Source: Acidimicrobiales bacterium (lineage in GTDB: Bacteria; Actinomycetota; Acidimicrobiia; Acidimicrobiales; Aldehydirespiratoraceae). Taken from it: DNA of 64,000 bases. Shown here piece after piece: positions 1 through 8,166 of the stretch. The stretch covers positions 62,001-126,000 of the forward strand of contig JAVJSI010000013.1 in the NCBI GenBank assembly GCA_040219515.1. The letters run 5' to 3'. The position numbers and the translations under genes were made by a program. Under the pieces are notes generated by a model, which was not told the DNA's origin, made no database searches, and saw only the letters and a program-made list of their open reading frames with translations. Position 1 is the first letter of the stretch. Each line of letters opens with the position of its first letter.

Positions 1-417
1 CGCACCGGCGATGCCATGGACCTCTCCTGGGTCGTCGGCGACCCCGCGCTGCGTCTCGACGATCGCGACGTGCCCCATCTCGGCCACACGGGCATCCGGG
101 TCGTGCTGCGGCGCGGCGGCGATGCTCGATCGGTGGCCGAGGCGGCCGTCGCCGTCGAGGGCGTGCACGGCGTGTTCTCCTGTGCGAGTCGGTTCTTCCC
201 CGGCCTCGAGGCCGACGTCTATCTGCTGTCGGGGGACACCGCCGATGTCACCCTGGCCGTGCGCGACGCGGCGCCCTATCCGAGCGATGCGCAGATCTCG
301 CTCGACGCGCCGTTCGACGGCATCGCCCCGCTCGACTACTCGTTCGCCGACCGGATCCGCGCCAGCGACCTCCCCGCGGTGCTCGACACGGACTCGACGA
401 GTCCACCGCGTGACTGA
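1..417 (+). CDS. Unrecognised protein, 5' end outside window
   Basis: The reading frame is open from base 1, and codons before the first in-window ATG (base 16) are coding-like, so only the C-terminal ~138 residues are seen. The visible part is soluble, Asp-rich and has no membrane segment, signal or cofactor motif that I recognise; it ends in a Ser/Thr/Pro-rich tail. It lies on the same strand as the carboxymuconolactone-decarboxylase-like gene but 84 bases before it, and that gap contains its own promoter-like TAGGGT. I cannot assign a function; the coding call rests on frame length and codon bias (G/C third positions). Confidence 0.55.
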   Translation, partial: RTGDAMDLSWVVGDPALRLDDRDVPHLGHTGIRVVLRRGGDARSVAEAAVAVEGVHGVFSCASRFFPGLEADVYLLSGDTADVTLAVRDAAPYPSDAQISLDAPFDGIAPLDYSFADRIRASDLPAVLDTDSTSPPRD

Positions 418-501
418 TCTCTGACGAGTCGGCGAAGCGATGAGGCACGAAAATGTTGCGAGGTAGGGTGACGGCGCCGCTGCCGACGGGAGAACCCACA
501 C

Positions 502-912
502 GTGAGCAATCCGAAGTTCGATGAGGGGATGGCCGCCCGGCGCCGGGTCCTCGGCGACGAGTACGTCGACCGGGCCTTCGCCGGTCTCGACTCGTTCAAC
601 CAGGAGTTCCAGGAGACGGTCACCGAGTACTGCTGGGGCGGCGTGTGGGGACGGTCGACGCTCACCGACAAGCAGCGCAGCCTCAACAATCTGTGCATCC
701 TCTCGGCGCTGAACCGCTCGCACGAGTTCAAGACCCATTTCCGGGCGGCCATCGGCAACGGCTGCACACTCGACGAGTTGCGCGACACGCTCCTGCAGGT
801 CTCGGTCTACGCCGGCGTGCCCGCCGGGGTCGAAGCGTTCCGACTCGCCCGCGAGGTGCTCGACGATCTCGGCATCGTGCCCGAACCCTTCACCGAAGGG
901 GAGTCCGCATGA
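502..912 (+). CDS. Carboxymuconolactone decarboxylase (CMD) family protein
   Basis: 136 residues, the usual size of single-domain CMD/AhpD-fold proteins. The all-helical CMD signature is visible in the C-terminal half: a Cys-containing helix (C70 region), then an HEFKTHFRAAIGNG stretch, a T-x-DEL turn and a QVSVYAGVPAG segment near residue 100. In this family the fold serves decarboxylases of 4-carboxymuconolactone or thiol peroxidases; the conserved CxxC of AhpD peroxidases is absent, so a decarboxylase or small lyase role is more likely, though the substrate is unknown. It starts with GTG at 502 behind a GGGAG ribosome site and overlaps the ABC ATPase by four bases (ATGA), so it is translationally coupled to the transporter of this locus. 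Confidence 0.8.
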   Translation: MSNPKFDEGMAARRRVLGDEYVDRAFAGLDSFNQEFQETVTEYCWGGVWGRSTLTDKQRSLNNLCILSALNRSHEFKTHFRAAIGNGCTLDELRDTLLQVSVYAGVPAGVEAFRLAREVLDDLGIVPEPFTEGESA

Positions 913-1721
913 GCGAGGACGATGGCGCCGGGGTCGACCCCGGCGCACCTGCGGTCGAACTCCGAGGGGTCGACAAGATCTTCAACGAGGGCTCGGCCAA
1001 CGCGGTCGAGGCGTTGCGGGGCATCGACCTCACGGTCCAGCAGGGCGAGTTCATCTCGCTGATCGGCCCGTCGGGTTGCGGCAAGTCCACCCTGCTGCGC
1101 GTGATCGCCGATCTGCTGGCCCCCACCCACGGCACCGCCCGGGTCTTCGGCAAGGCCGCGTCGCAGGCCCGACTCGACCAGGACCACGCGATGGCGTTCC
1201 AGAAGGCGGGCCTCTTCGACTGGCGCACCGTGCGCGCCAACATCGAGTTGCCGCTCGAGCTCAAGGGGTGGTCGAAGTCGAAGCGTCGCGAGCGCAGCGA
1301 GCAGATGCTGGAGCTCGTCAAGCTGAGCGAGTTCGGCACCCACTACCCGGCGCAGCTGTCGGGTGGCATGCAGCAGCGCGTCGCCATCGCCCGCTGCCTC
1401 ACGTTCGCACCGAAGTTGCTCCTCATGGACGAGCCGTTCGGCGCGCTCGACGAGATGACCCGTGAGCACATGCAGGCCGAGCTGTTGCGGATCTATCGCG
1501 AGCTCGACACCACGATCGTGTTCGTCACCCACTCGGTGCCCGAGGCAGCGTTCCTGTCGTCGAGGGTCGTCGTCATGTCGCCGCGACCGGGCCGCATCCA
1601 CACGATGATCGACGTCGACCTCGGCGAGCGCAACGACGAGACCCGCAACGATCCGACCTTCTTCGAGAAGACCCGTGAGGTGCGAGAGGCACTCCGCTCG
1701 GTGGAGCAGGTCGCCAACTGA
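909..1721 (+). CDS. ABC transporter ATP-binding protein, NitT/TauT type
   Basis: 270 residues. Walker A GPSGCGKST lies at 53-61, the Q-loop Gln near 98, the signature LSGGMQQR at 150-157, Walker B LLLMDEP at 170-176, and the switch His at 208 (VTHSV). The DEPFGALDEMTRE stretch and overall length are typical of SsuB/TauB/ThiZ-like ATPases that energise uptake of small organic molecules (sulfonates, nitrate, pyrimidines, flavin precursors). I chose ATG 909 because it overlaps the previous stop (ATGA) and begins just before the ABC domain; an upstream in-frame extension exists but has no family similarity. Its partner permeases and binding protein are 6-9 kb downstream (8167-11108), with the catabolic genes in between. 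Confidence 0.92.
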   Translation: MSEDDGAGVDPGAPAVELRGVDKIFNEGSANAVEALRGIDLTVQQGEFISLIGPSGCGKSTLLRVIADLLAPTHGTARVFGKAASQARLDQDHAMAFQKAGLFDWRTVRANIELPLELKGWSKSKRRERSEQMLELVKLSEFGTHYPAQLSGGMQQRVAIARCLTFAPKLLLMDEPFGALDEMTREHMQAELLRIYRELDTTIVFVTHSVPEAAFLSSRVVVMSPRPGRIHTMIDVDLGERNDETRNDPTFFEKTREVREALRSVEQVAN

Positions 1722-1757
1722 TCAGTAGTCGCCCGGCGTTCAGTAGTCGCCTGGAGC
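1722..1757. repeat. 18-bp tandem duplication at a gene end
   Basis: TCAGTAGTCGCC occurs at 1722-1733 and again at 1740-1751, with 15 of 18 positions alike across the two units. On the minus strand each copy encodes the same Gly-Asp-Tyr-stop ending, so the nitrilase-family gene carries a second in-frame copy of its own terminus and stop codon. It looks like a simple replication-slippage duplication lying between two convergent genes. Confidence 0.7.
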
Positions 1758-2612
1758 TTGGTCGGAACCGAGCATCTCGGCGTAGACGTCGGTGCGGCGA
1801 TCCCGCAGCGGCTGATTGAACGGGTTGCCCCGCCGGTCGGCGCGCGAACCGATGAGGTCGACGTCGGCGTAGATGATCTCGGGCTGCTCGGCGCTGGCCG
1901 GCCCGGCGAGCGGCCAACCGGTGTGGTCCACGATGATGCTCTGGCCGATGAAGGGCTGGTCGTCGTCGGCACCGACCCGACCGGCCGCGGCGACGTAGAC
2001 CACGTTGGAGTGGGCGGCGGTCATGCAGAGCAGGTTGGCCATCGCCGGGAGGTCGTCACGCTGGGTCGGCACCGGCACCCAGTTCGACGGCGCACAGATG
2101 AGGTCGGCGCCCTGGGCGGCCATGAGCCGGAACGACTCGGGGAACCAGCAGTCGTAGCAGATGTGAATGCCGATCCGGCCGAGCGGTGTCTCGAACACGG
2201 GCACGCCGAGATCGCCGGGTTCGTAGAACGTCTTCTCGAGCGCCCACGTGTGGGCCTTGCGGTAGGAACCGATGAGGCCGTCGGGTCCGATGAGCACGGC
2301 GGTGTTGTAGAGGGCGCCGCCGTCGCGTTCCCCGGCGAGTTCCACCAATCCGGCGACGACGTGCACGTCGTGCTCCCGGGCCAGCGCCATCCACTGGGCG
2401 CACGCGGTGCCGTCGGGTACGGGTTCGGCCACCGAGCGGGCCTGTTCGGGACTGCGGAACGCCCAGCCGGTCGTCGAGCACTCGGGAAGGATGAGCAGGT
2501 CGGCGCCATTGGCGATCGCCTCGGCGCAGGCCGTTGCCTGGTCGGCGAGGTTCGACGCGACCTCGCCGAGCACCGGCTCGGTCTGGATGCACGCGATGCG
2601 GGTCGTGGTCAT
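1740..2612 (-). CDS. Carbon-nitrogen hydrolase (nitrilase superfamily)
   Basis: 290 residues from ATG 2612, which has GAGAGG about six bases upstream; an in-frame ATG at 2639 adds nine residues but lacks a ribosome site. The Glu-Lys-Cys catalytic triad of the superfamily is clear: E44 (ILPECSTTGW), K119 (SYRKAH) and C152 (GIHICYDCWFPES). Family members hydrolyse amides or carbamoyl groups in the cytoplasm; the neighbours (IclR regulator, hydantoinase, aminotransferase) suggest an N-carbamoyl amino acid or similar ureido substrate, which is inference. It lies 36 bases downstream of the IclR gene and is probably co-transcribed with it. It is one of three such amidases in the first 17 kb. Confidence 0.88.
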   Translation of the reverse strand: MTTTRIACIQTEPVLGEVASNLADQATACAEAIANGADLLILPECSTTGWAFRSPEQARSVAEPVPDGTACAQWMALAREHDVHVVAGLVELAGERDGGALYNTAVLIGPDGLIGSYRKAHTWALEKTFYEPGDLGVPVFETPLGRIGIHICYDCWFPESFRLMAAQGADLICAPSNWVPVPTQRDDLPAMANLLCMTAAHSNVVYVAAAGRVGADDDQPFIGQSIIVDHTGWPLAGPASAEQPEIIYADVDLIGSRADRRGNPFNQPLRDRRTDVYAEMLGSDQAPGDY

Positions 2613-2648
2613 GGTGTTCCTCTCGGGCTCATCAGGCATTCTTCTTCA

Positions 2649-3422
2649 TCAGGCAGTTGGGGTCATCGCAAGATCGGCCAGCGAGGCGCGACCAGTGCGC
2701 AGCAGGGTGGAGAGTCGGTCGGCGGCGTCGACCACGTGTACCCCCAGAATCGGGATCTGTTCGGGGGTGAGGCGGAAACTCGGCCCGCCGATCCAGACCG
2801 TGCACACGACATGGCCGTCGATCTGGACGGGGGCGGCGATCGCGGCGGCACCGGGGTGGAGTTCCTCCCACGCGAGCGAATAGCCACGATCCCGACTGCG
2901 GGCGAAGTCGTCGAGCAGGCGGATGCGATCGGTCTGGTCGACGGTGTCGAGTTGGGCGTCGACGAACGCGGGATCGGTGTGCCATGCGAGGAAGGCCTTG
3001 CCGGTCGAGGTGGTGAGCAGTGGGAGTCGCCGGGGCACCTGGGTGCGGGTCTGGCTGATCAGCAGCGGTCCCTCGACCTGGAGCACCACGGCCACCTCGC
3101 TGCCGACGAGAATGTCGACACCCGCCGTTTCGCTGGTGACCTCGCTCAACCGGCCGACCTCGGCGGCCAGGAGATCGAATGATCCGTCGGCGTGCACGCG
3201 GTCGGCCATCAGCGCGATCAACGAGAACGACACCCGGTAGCGCCGGGTGTCGGGCTCGATCTCGATCAGTTGCTCGTCGACGAGTGCCCGCAGGATGCGC
3301 ACGCACGTGGCCTTCGGGATCGCCGATGTCCGAGCCAGATCGCTGAGGCCGATCGGCTCGGCGCTGGACGCGACCAGGCGCAACAGCGACGCGGCCCGTC
3401 GCGCCAGCACGGCGTCGCTCAT
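2649..3422 (-). CDS. IclR-family transcriptional regulator
   Basis: 257 residues with the IclR layout: an N-terminal winged helix-turn-helix (about 1-65, with IGLSDLARTSAIPKATCVRI as recognition region) and a C-terminal effector-binding domain (about 80-245) containing the typical LPLLTTSTGKAFLAW and HPGAAAIAAPV stretches. IclR proteins are usually local repressors or activators that bind a small organic effector. It is divergent from the aminotransferase-hydantoinase operon (3499 onward), with only 76 bases between them, so it most likely controls that operon and itself. It is followed directly by a nitrilase-family amidase. Confidence 0.9.
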   Translation of the reverse strand: MSDAVLARRAASLLRLVASSAEPIGLSDLARTSAIPKATCVRILRALVDEQLIEIEPDTRRYRVSFSLIALMADRVHADGSFDLLAAEVGRLSEVTSETAGVDILVGSEVAVVLQVEGPLLISQTRTQVPRRLPLLTTSTGKAFLAWHTDPAFVDAQLDTVDQTDRIRLLDDFARSRDRGYSLAWEELHPGAAAIAAPVQIDGHVVCTVWIGGPSFRLTPEQIPILGVHVVDAADRLSTLLRTGRASLADLAMTPTA

Positions 3423-3439
3423 GGTTGTGCTAACTTTCC

Positions 3440-3467
3440 CTGGACCATCGGTTCACACACTGGACCA
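3440..3467. promoter_or_regulatory. Direct repeat in IclR/aminotransferase divergent promoter
   Basis: CTGGACCA occurs at 3440-3447 and exactly 20 bases later at 3460-3467, i.e. two helical turns apart, between the divergent starts at 3422 and 3499. This is what a binding site for a dimeric regulator would look like, and the adjacent IclR protein is the obvious candidate. The assignment is inference. Confidence 0.4.
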
Positions 3468-3498
3468 CCCTACCCGAGTCGCAGCGACGAGGACGACG

Positions 3499-4851
3499 AT
3501 GACCGACGTGGACACCAGCCGGGACGATGCGGCTCGAGCGCTGCAACGTGATCGAGACCATGTGCTCACGTCGTGGTCGACACAATCGGCGGTCGATCCG
3601 CTCCTGATCGCTGGGGGCGTGGGCGCCTGGTTCTGGACCCACGACGGGACGCGGTTCCTCGACTTCCAATCACAGCTCGTCAACATGAACCTCGGCCATC
3701 AGCACCCGCGGTTGGTCGAGTCGATCCGGCGCCAGGCCGAGAAGGTCTGCTACGTCGCCCCCAACATGGCCAACGACGCCCGGAGCGAACTGGCCGCCCA
3801 GCTGGCCGAGATCAGCCCCGGCGATCTGACCGCCACGTACTTCACGACCGGCGGGGCGGCCGCGGTCGAGAGTGCGATCAAGCTGGCTCGCCACGTGACG
3901 GGGCGCAGCAAGGTCGTCGCCCGCAACCGGTCCTACCACGGCGGCACGATGGGCACGATCACGGTTGGCGGCGATCCTCGACGTTGGGACGCCGAGCCGG
4001 GCGTGCCGGGCGTGGTCCGCATTCTCGACCCCTACACCTACCGATGCCCGGCCGGTCATCCCGACCCGTGTCCGGTCTGCACCGGCGCGCCGCATCTCGA
4101 GGAGATCCTCGGCTACGAGAATCCCGAGACCGTCGCCGCTGTGGTGCTCGAGACCGTCACCGGCACCAACGGCATCATCTATCCGCCCGACGGCTATCTC
4201 GCCGCCGTACGTGAGGTCTGCACGAAACACGGCATCATGCTGATCCTCGACGAGGTGATGGTCGGGTTCGGGCGCACCGGTACCTGGTTCGCGTGCGACA
4301 ACTACGACGTCGTGCCCGACATCCTGGTGTTCGCCAAGGGTGTCAACTCCGGCTACGTGCCCCTCGGCGGGATGATCGTCAGCGCCCAGATCAGGGAGTG
4401 GCTGGAGGACAACCGGTTCTCGATCGGGCAGACCTACGCCGGGCATCCCCTCGCCTGCGCGGTCGGTGTCGAGTCGATCAAGGTGTTCCAGGAAGAGGAC
4501 ATCCTGGCCCGCACCGTCGCGGCCGGCGAACTCGTGTCGGCCCGCCTCGCCGAGATCACCACGCGCCACCGATGCGTCGGCGACGTGCGCGGCATGGGGC
4601 TCTTCCACGGCGTGGAGCTGGTGCGTGATCGCGACACCAGGGAGCCGCTCGTGCCGTTCGGCGCGAAGGGGGCCGCAGCCGCGCCGATGGCGTCGATCAT
4701 GCGCGGCGCGCAGGAACGAGGGCTCTTCCTGGCCTGCTACAACAACATCATCCGGCTCGCCCCGCCGCTCGTCACCAGCCACGAGGACCTCGAGCTCGGG
4801 CTCGGGATCCTCGACGAGCTCCTCGACCTGGTCGACGACGAGATCGCCTGA
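3499..4851 (+). CDS. Class III (omega) PLP-dependent aminotransferase
   Basis: 450 residues from ATG 3499; the frame is open further upstream, but that part lies under the divergent IclR gene. Fold-type I class III landmarks: FTTGGAAAVE at 115-124 (phosphate cup), Asp251 in LILDEVMVGFGRTG (binds the pyridine nitrogen) and the PLP lysine K280 in FAKGVNSGY. It should move an amino group from an omega-amino acid or amine to a keto acid. An unusual Cys-rich loop, CPAGHPDPCPVC at 183-194, sits in the middle. It overlaps the hydantoinase start by one base (TGATG), so the two are coupled; after ring opening and decarbamoylation an omega-amino acid product would be its logical substrate. Confidence 0.9.
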   Translation: MTDVDTSRDDAARALQRDRDHVLTSWSTQSAVDPLLIAGGVGAWFWTHDGTRFLDFQSQLVNMNLGHQHPRLVESIRRQAEKVCYVAPNMANDARSELAAQLAEISPGDLTATYFTTGGAAAVESAIKLARHVTGRSKVVARNRSYHGGTMGTITVGGDPRRWDAEPGVPGVVRILDPYTYRCPAGHPDPCPVCTGAPHLEEILGYENPETVAAVVLETVTGTNGIIYPPDGYLAAVREVCTKHGIMLILDEVMVGFGRTGTWFACDNYDVVPDILVFAKGVNSGYVPLGGMIVSAQIREWLEDNRFSIGQTYAGHPLACAVGVESIKVFQEEDILARTVAAGELVSARLAEITTRHRCVGDVRGMGLFHGVELVRDRDTREPLVPFGAKGAAAAPMASIMRGAQERGLFLACYNNIIRLAPPLVTSHEDLELGLGILDELLDLVDDEIA

Positions 4852-6278
4852 TGGCATCGATCGTCATCCGGGGCGGCCAGGTCGTCTGGACCAGCGGTGA
4901 GTTCGCGGCCGACGTGGTGATCGACGGCGAGAAGATCATGAGCCTGGTCGATCCGGGCACGGGCACGGGCGATCGGGAGATCGACGCCCACGGCTGTTAC
5001 GTGCTGCCCGGCGGGATCGACACCCACACACATCTCGAGAACCCGGCCCTGCACTTCACCACCCAGAGTTCCGACGACTTCCACACCGGCACGCTCGCCG
5101 CGGCGGCCGGCGGCACGACCACCATCGTCGACTTCGTGAAGTCGCGTCCCGAGGACACCATCTACGAGGCGTTCCAGGCCCGCCGGGCGGTGGCCGAGGA
5201 GAAGGTCGTCGTCGATTTCGGCCTGCACCCGATGGTGCCGAGCAATGCGCTCGAGGTGGGCGCGATCGACGACCTCCGGCGCCTGGCCGAGGAGGGCGCG
5301 ACGAGCTGGAAGTTCTTCATGGCCTACCAGGGGATGATGGTCGACGACGCCACGCTCATCGCCGGGTTCCGCGCGGCATCCGAAGAGGGCGTCATGCCGA
5401 TGGTCCACGCGGAGAACGGTCACCTCGTGCAGGACGCGACCGATCGACTCGTGGCCGCCGGCATGGTCGAGGAGCATCACCACCTGGCCGCCCACACCCA
5501 CACCTCCGAACAGGAAGCGGTGCATCGCGCGATCGCGATCGCCGAGTCCGTGGGCAGCGCGCTCTTCGTCGTCCACGTGTCGAGTCGATTCGCGGCGGCC
5601 GAGATCCAGGCGGCCCGGGCGCGGGCGCTGCCCGTCCACGGCGAGACCTGCCCGCAGTATCTCCTCGCCGCCTACGAGGACTACGAAGGACTCGGGCACG
5701 AGGCGGCCAAGTACCTCTGCTCGCCGCCCATCCGTGAACGCGCGAATCAGGAGAGCCTCTGGGAGGCACTGGTGAGCGACACGCTGTCGACCATCGGCAC
5801 CGATCACGCGGCGTTCTGCATGGGTCAACCCGACGACCTGCCGCCCCAGAAGGGGAGAGGCCTGGGTTACTTCCCCGACGTGCCCAACGGCGTCCCCGGC
5901 ATCGAGGACCGCCTCTCGCTCATCTGGCAGGCCGGGGTGCGCCAAGGCCGCTTCGACGTGTGTCGCTTCGTCGATCTGGTCGCGACCCGACCGGCCAAAC
6001 TCTTCGGGCTGCACCCGCAGAAGGGGGCCGTGGTGCCCGGCGCCGACGCCGACGTGATCGTCTGGGACCCTGAGCAGCGGCGCACGGTGCGGGCGGCCGA
6101 TCACCACATGCGCACCGACTACAACCTCTACGAAGGCACTGAACTCGTGGGCGGTCCCACCCACGTGATCTCGCGCGGCGAGCTGATCGTCGAGCACGGC
6201 GAGATCGCCGCCGATCGCGGCAGGGGCCGCTATCTGGCCCGGCGCCGCCCCCTGCCGAAACGGAGCCCCGGTTCGTGA
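4851..6278 (+). CDS. Hydantoinase/dihydropyrimidinase-family cyclic amidohydrolase
   Basis: 475 residues. All binuclear-metal ligands of the D-hydantoinase family are visible: H59 and H61 (IDTHTH), the lysine that becomes carboxylated K154 (SWKFFMAYQG), H186 (VHAENG), H242 (VVHVSS) and D318 (TDHAAF). The enzyme should hydrolyse a cyclic ureide (hydantoin, dihydropyrimidine or similar) in the cytoplasm. It differs considerably from the second hydantoinase at 13640-15049, which is the more classical dihydropyrimidinase, so a different ring is likely here. It starts on the stop of the aminotransferase gene and ends in a four-base GTGA overlap with the LLM gene. Confidence 0.9.
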   Translation: MASIVIRGGQVVWTSGEFAADVVIDGEKIMSLVDPGTGTGDREIDAHGCYVLPGGIDTHTHLENPALHFTTQSSDDFHTGTLAAAAGGTTTIVDFVKSRPEDTIYEAFQARRAVAEEKVVVDFGLHPMVPSNALEVGAIDDLRRLAEEGATSWKFFMAYQGMMVDDATLIAGFRAASEEGVMPMVHAENGHLVQDATDRLVAAGMVEEHHHLAAHTHTSEQEAVHRAIAIAESVGSALFVVHVSSRFAAAEIQAARARALPVHGETCPQYLLAAYEDYEGLGHEAAKYLCSPPIRERANQESLWEALVSDTLSTIGTDHAAFCMGQPDDLPPQKGRGLGYFPDVPNGVPGIEDRLSLIWQAGVRQGRFDVCRFVDLVATRPAKLFGLHPQKGAVVPGADADVIVWDPEQRRTVRAADHHMRTDYNLYEGTELVGGPTHVISRGELIVEHGEIAADRGRGRYLARRRPLPKRSPGS

Positions 6279-7288
6279 CGACGATCCCTCTCGGTGTGCA
6301 CCTCGGCGAGCGGCTCACCCTCGAACAGACGTGGTGGCAGGCGGATTTCGCCGATCGCCACGGGTTCCACTCGGCCTGGGTGGCCGAGGGCCGCCTCGCC
6401 CGGGACGGGATCGTCCCTGCGGCGGTGATCGCCGCTCGGACGAAGCGAATCCGCATCGCCACCGGCGTCGTGAACAACAAGAGTCGCAACGCCGCGTTGA
6501 TGGCGGTGACGTTCAAGACGCTCGACGAGCTCGCACCGGGACGGGCCATCCTCGGCATCGGGGCCTGGTGGGAGCCGATCGCCTCGAAGGTGGGCACGCC
6601 GGTCGAGCGGCCCCTCACCGCCATGCGCGAGTACGTGGGCGTGCTCCAGACGTTCTTCCGCAACGAGCTCGTGGAGTTCTCGGGCGACTTCGTGCACATG
6701 GACGGCGTGCGCTTCGACAGCATGTACCACGAGAACAAGGCCATCGACGTGCCGATCTATCTCGGCGCGGTCGGGCCGCAGATGCTCCGGCTCGCCGGCG
6801 AGATCAGCGACGGCGTGAACCTCGACTTCCTCCTCCCGGTCAGCTATCTCGACGGGGCGCGGGCGGCGATCGACGAGGGCATCGCCAAGCGCATCGACGG
6901 CCGCGACGAGATCCACATCACCCAGATCATCGCGTGCAGCGTCGACGACCATCGCCCCGACGACGCGGTCGACGCCTGCCGCGCGTTCCTCACCCAGTAT
7001 CTGATGCAGCAGCCCCACATCGCCGAGCACTGCGGGGTCGAGCCCGAACTCGTCGAGCGCATCAAGGAGATCGCCGGCTGGCCGGCAACTCCCGACGACG
7101 TGCGGCGGGCGATGACGCTCGTCCCCACGTCGCTGGTGCACGACGTCACCGCGTGTGGCACGACCGGGCAGGCCTACGACAAGCTCTGTGAGTTCCACGA
7201 CGCGGGGGTCGAAGTGCCGCTGATCTCCACCCACGGTGACAAGGAGCAGACGCTCCTCTCGCTGGCCGACGCGGCCGGAAAGGTGTGA
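6275..7288 (+). CDS. LLM-class flavin/F420-dependent oxidoreductase
   Basis: 337 residues, a luciferase-like TIM barrel. Family landmarks are the strand-loop IRIATGVVNNKSRN at 59-72 and LDELAPGRAILGIG at 83-96, close to the methylenetetrahydromethanopterin-reductase branch that uses F420 or FMN. It starts with GTG 6275 inside a four-base overlap with the hydantoinase and itself overlaps the next amidase start, so it is firmly inside the hydantoinase operon. RutA, the pyrimidine-ring monooxygenase, belongs to the same superfamily; a ring-oxidising or ring-reducing role before or beside the hydantoinase is a plausible but unproven guess. Confidence 0.85.
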   Translation: MTTIPLGVHLGERLTLEQTWWQADFADRHGFHSAWVAEGRLARDGIVPAAVIAARTKRIRIATGVVNNKSRNAALMAVTFKTLDELAPGRAILGIGAWWEPIASKVGTPVERPLTAMREYVGVLQTFFRNELVEFSGDFVHMDGVRFDSMYHENKAIDVPIYLGAVGPQMLRLAGEISDGVNLDFLLPVSYLDGARAAIDEGIAKRIDGRDEIHITQIIACSVDDHRPDDAVDACRAFLTQYLMQQPHIAEHCGVEPELVERIKEIAGWPATPDDVRRAMTLVPTSLVHDVTACGTTGQAYDKLCEFHDAGVEVPLISTHGDKEQTLLSLADAAGKV

Positions 7289-8139
7289 GCGACATGGTTG
7301 CCGCCGAGACCCCCTACACCGTCGCCGCGATCCAACTCCGACCCACCGACGACCGCGACGGGAATCTGCGCGAAACGGCGGCGCTCATCGACGAAGCCGC
7401 GGCGGCGGGAGCTCAGCTCGTCGTGCTGCCCGAGATCTTCTCCGCACCGTTCGTCGCCGCCGAGGTCGACCCGACCTACTTCGACTGGGCCGAAGCCCTC
7501 GATGGGCCGTCGAACCGGATGGTCGCCGAACGGTCGGCGGCCCACGGCATCTCGATCGTGTCCTCGGTCTTCGAGGCGAGCGCCACGCCTGGCGTGTACC
7601 ACAACACGGCGAGCATCTTCGTCGGCGGTACCGCGGCGGTGCACTACCGGAAGTCGCACCTGCCCTTCTCCAACGGGTTCCCCGAGAAGTACTACTTCCA
7701 ACCCGGCGAGGAGCCACCCCCGGTGGTCGACCTCGGCCCCACCCGGGCCGGGCTCATCGTCTGCTACGAGCGGCACTTCCCGGAGCTCGGACGACTCGTC
7801 GCGCTGGGTGGCGCCTCGATCATGTGTGTGCCGGTGGCCTGCGCGAGCGCGCCGACCCGGGAGGTGTTCCAGCTCGAGCTTCGCGCCCACGCTGTGTTCA
7901 ACAGCATGTTCGTCGTCTGCGCCAACCGGGCGGGCGTGGAGGGCGACAAGGCCTACTACGGCGCCAGTGCCGTCTACGCGCCTGACGGCAACATTGTGTC
8001 TCAGGCCGAGTCCGACGGCCCTGAGCTAGTGTTCGCCGAGGTCGATCTCGCCAACGTCGTCGAGCGCCGCCGACGCCTTCCGTTCCTTCGGGACCGGAGG
8101 CCGCAGCTCTACACCGGTCTCGTCGAGGATTCGACGTGA
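7285..8139 (+). CDS. Carbon-nitrogen hydrolase, beta-ureidopropionase-like
   Basis: 284 residues counting from GTG 7285, which overlaps the LLM stop; ATG 7294 is an alternative start losing three residues. Catalytic triad: E50 (VVLPEIFSAPF), K123 (YRKSHLPFSNGFPEKYYF) and C160 (GLIVCYERHFPE). The CYERHFPE and YFQPGE segments are very like those of the third amidase (16339-17181), which I take as the true beta-ureidopropionase, so this enzyme probably also removes a carbamoyl group from an N-carbamoyl amino acid. In this operon it would act on the product of the 4851 hydantoinase. Confidence 0.88.
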   Translation: MSDMVAAETPYTVAAIQLRPTDDRDGNLRETAALIDEAAAAGAQLVVLPEIFSAPFVAAEVDPTYFDWAEALDGPSNRMVAERSAAHGISIVSSVFEASATPGVYHNTASIFVGGTAAVHYRKSHLPFSNGFPEKYYFQPGEEPPPVVDLGPTRAGLIVCYERHFPELGRLVALGGASIMCVPVACASAPTREVFQLELRAHAVFNSMFVVCANRAGVEGDKAYYGASAVYAPDGNIVSQAESDGPELVFAEVDLANVVERRRRLPFLRDRRPQLYTGLVEDST

Positions 8140-8166
8140 GAAGAACCCAAACCCTGGAGGGGAAAA

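Noticed and set aside
3429-3444. CTAACTTTCCCTGGAC as a seventh copy of the 16-bp site
   Set aside because: It has the CTAAC half but lacks the GYGTCA half, so it does not meet the consensus.
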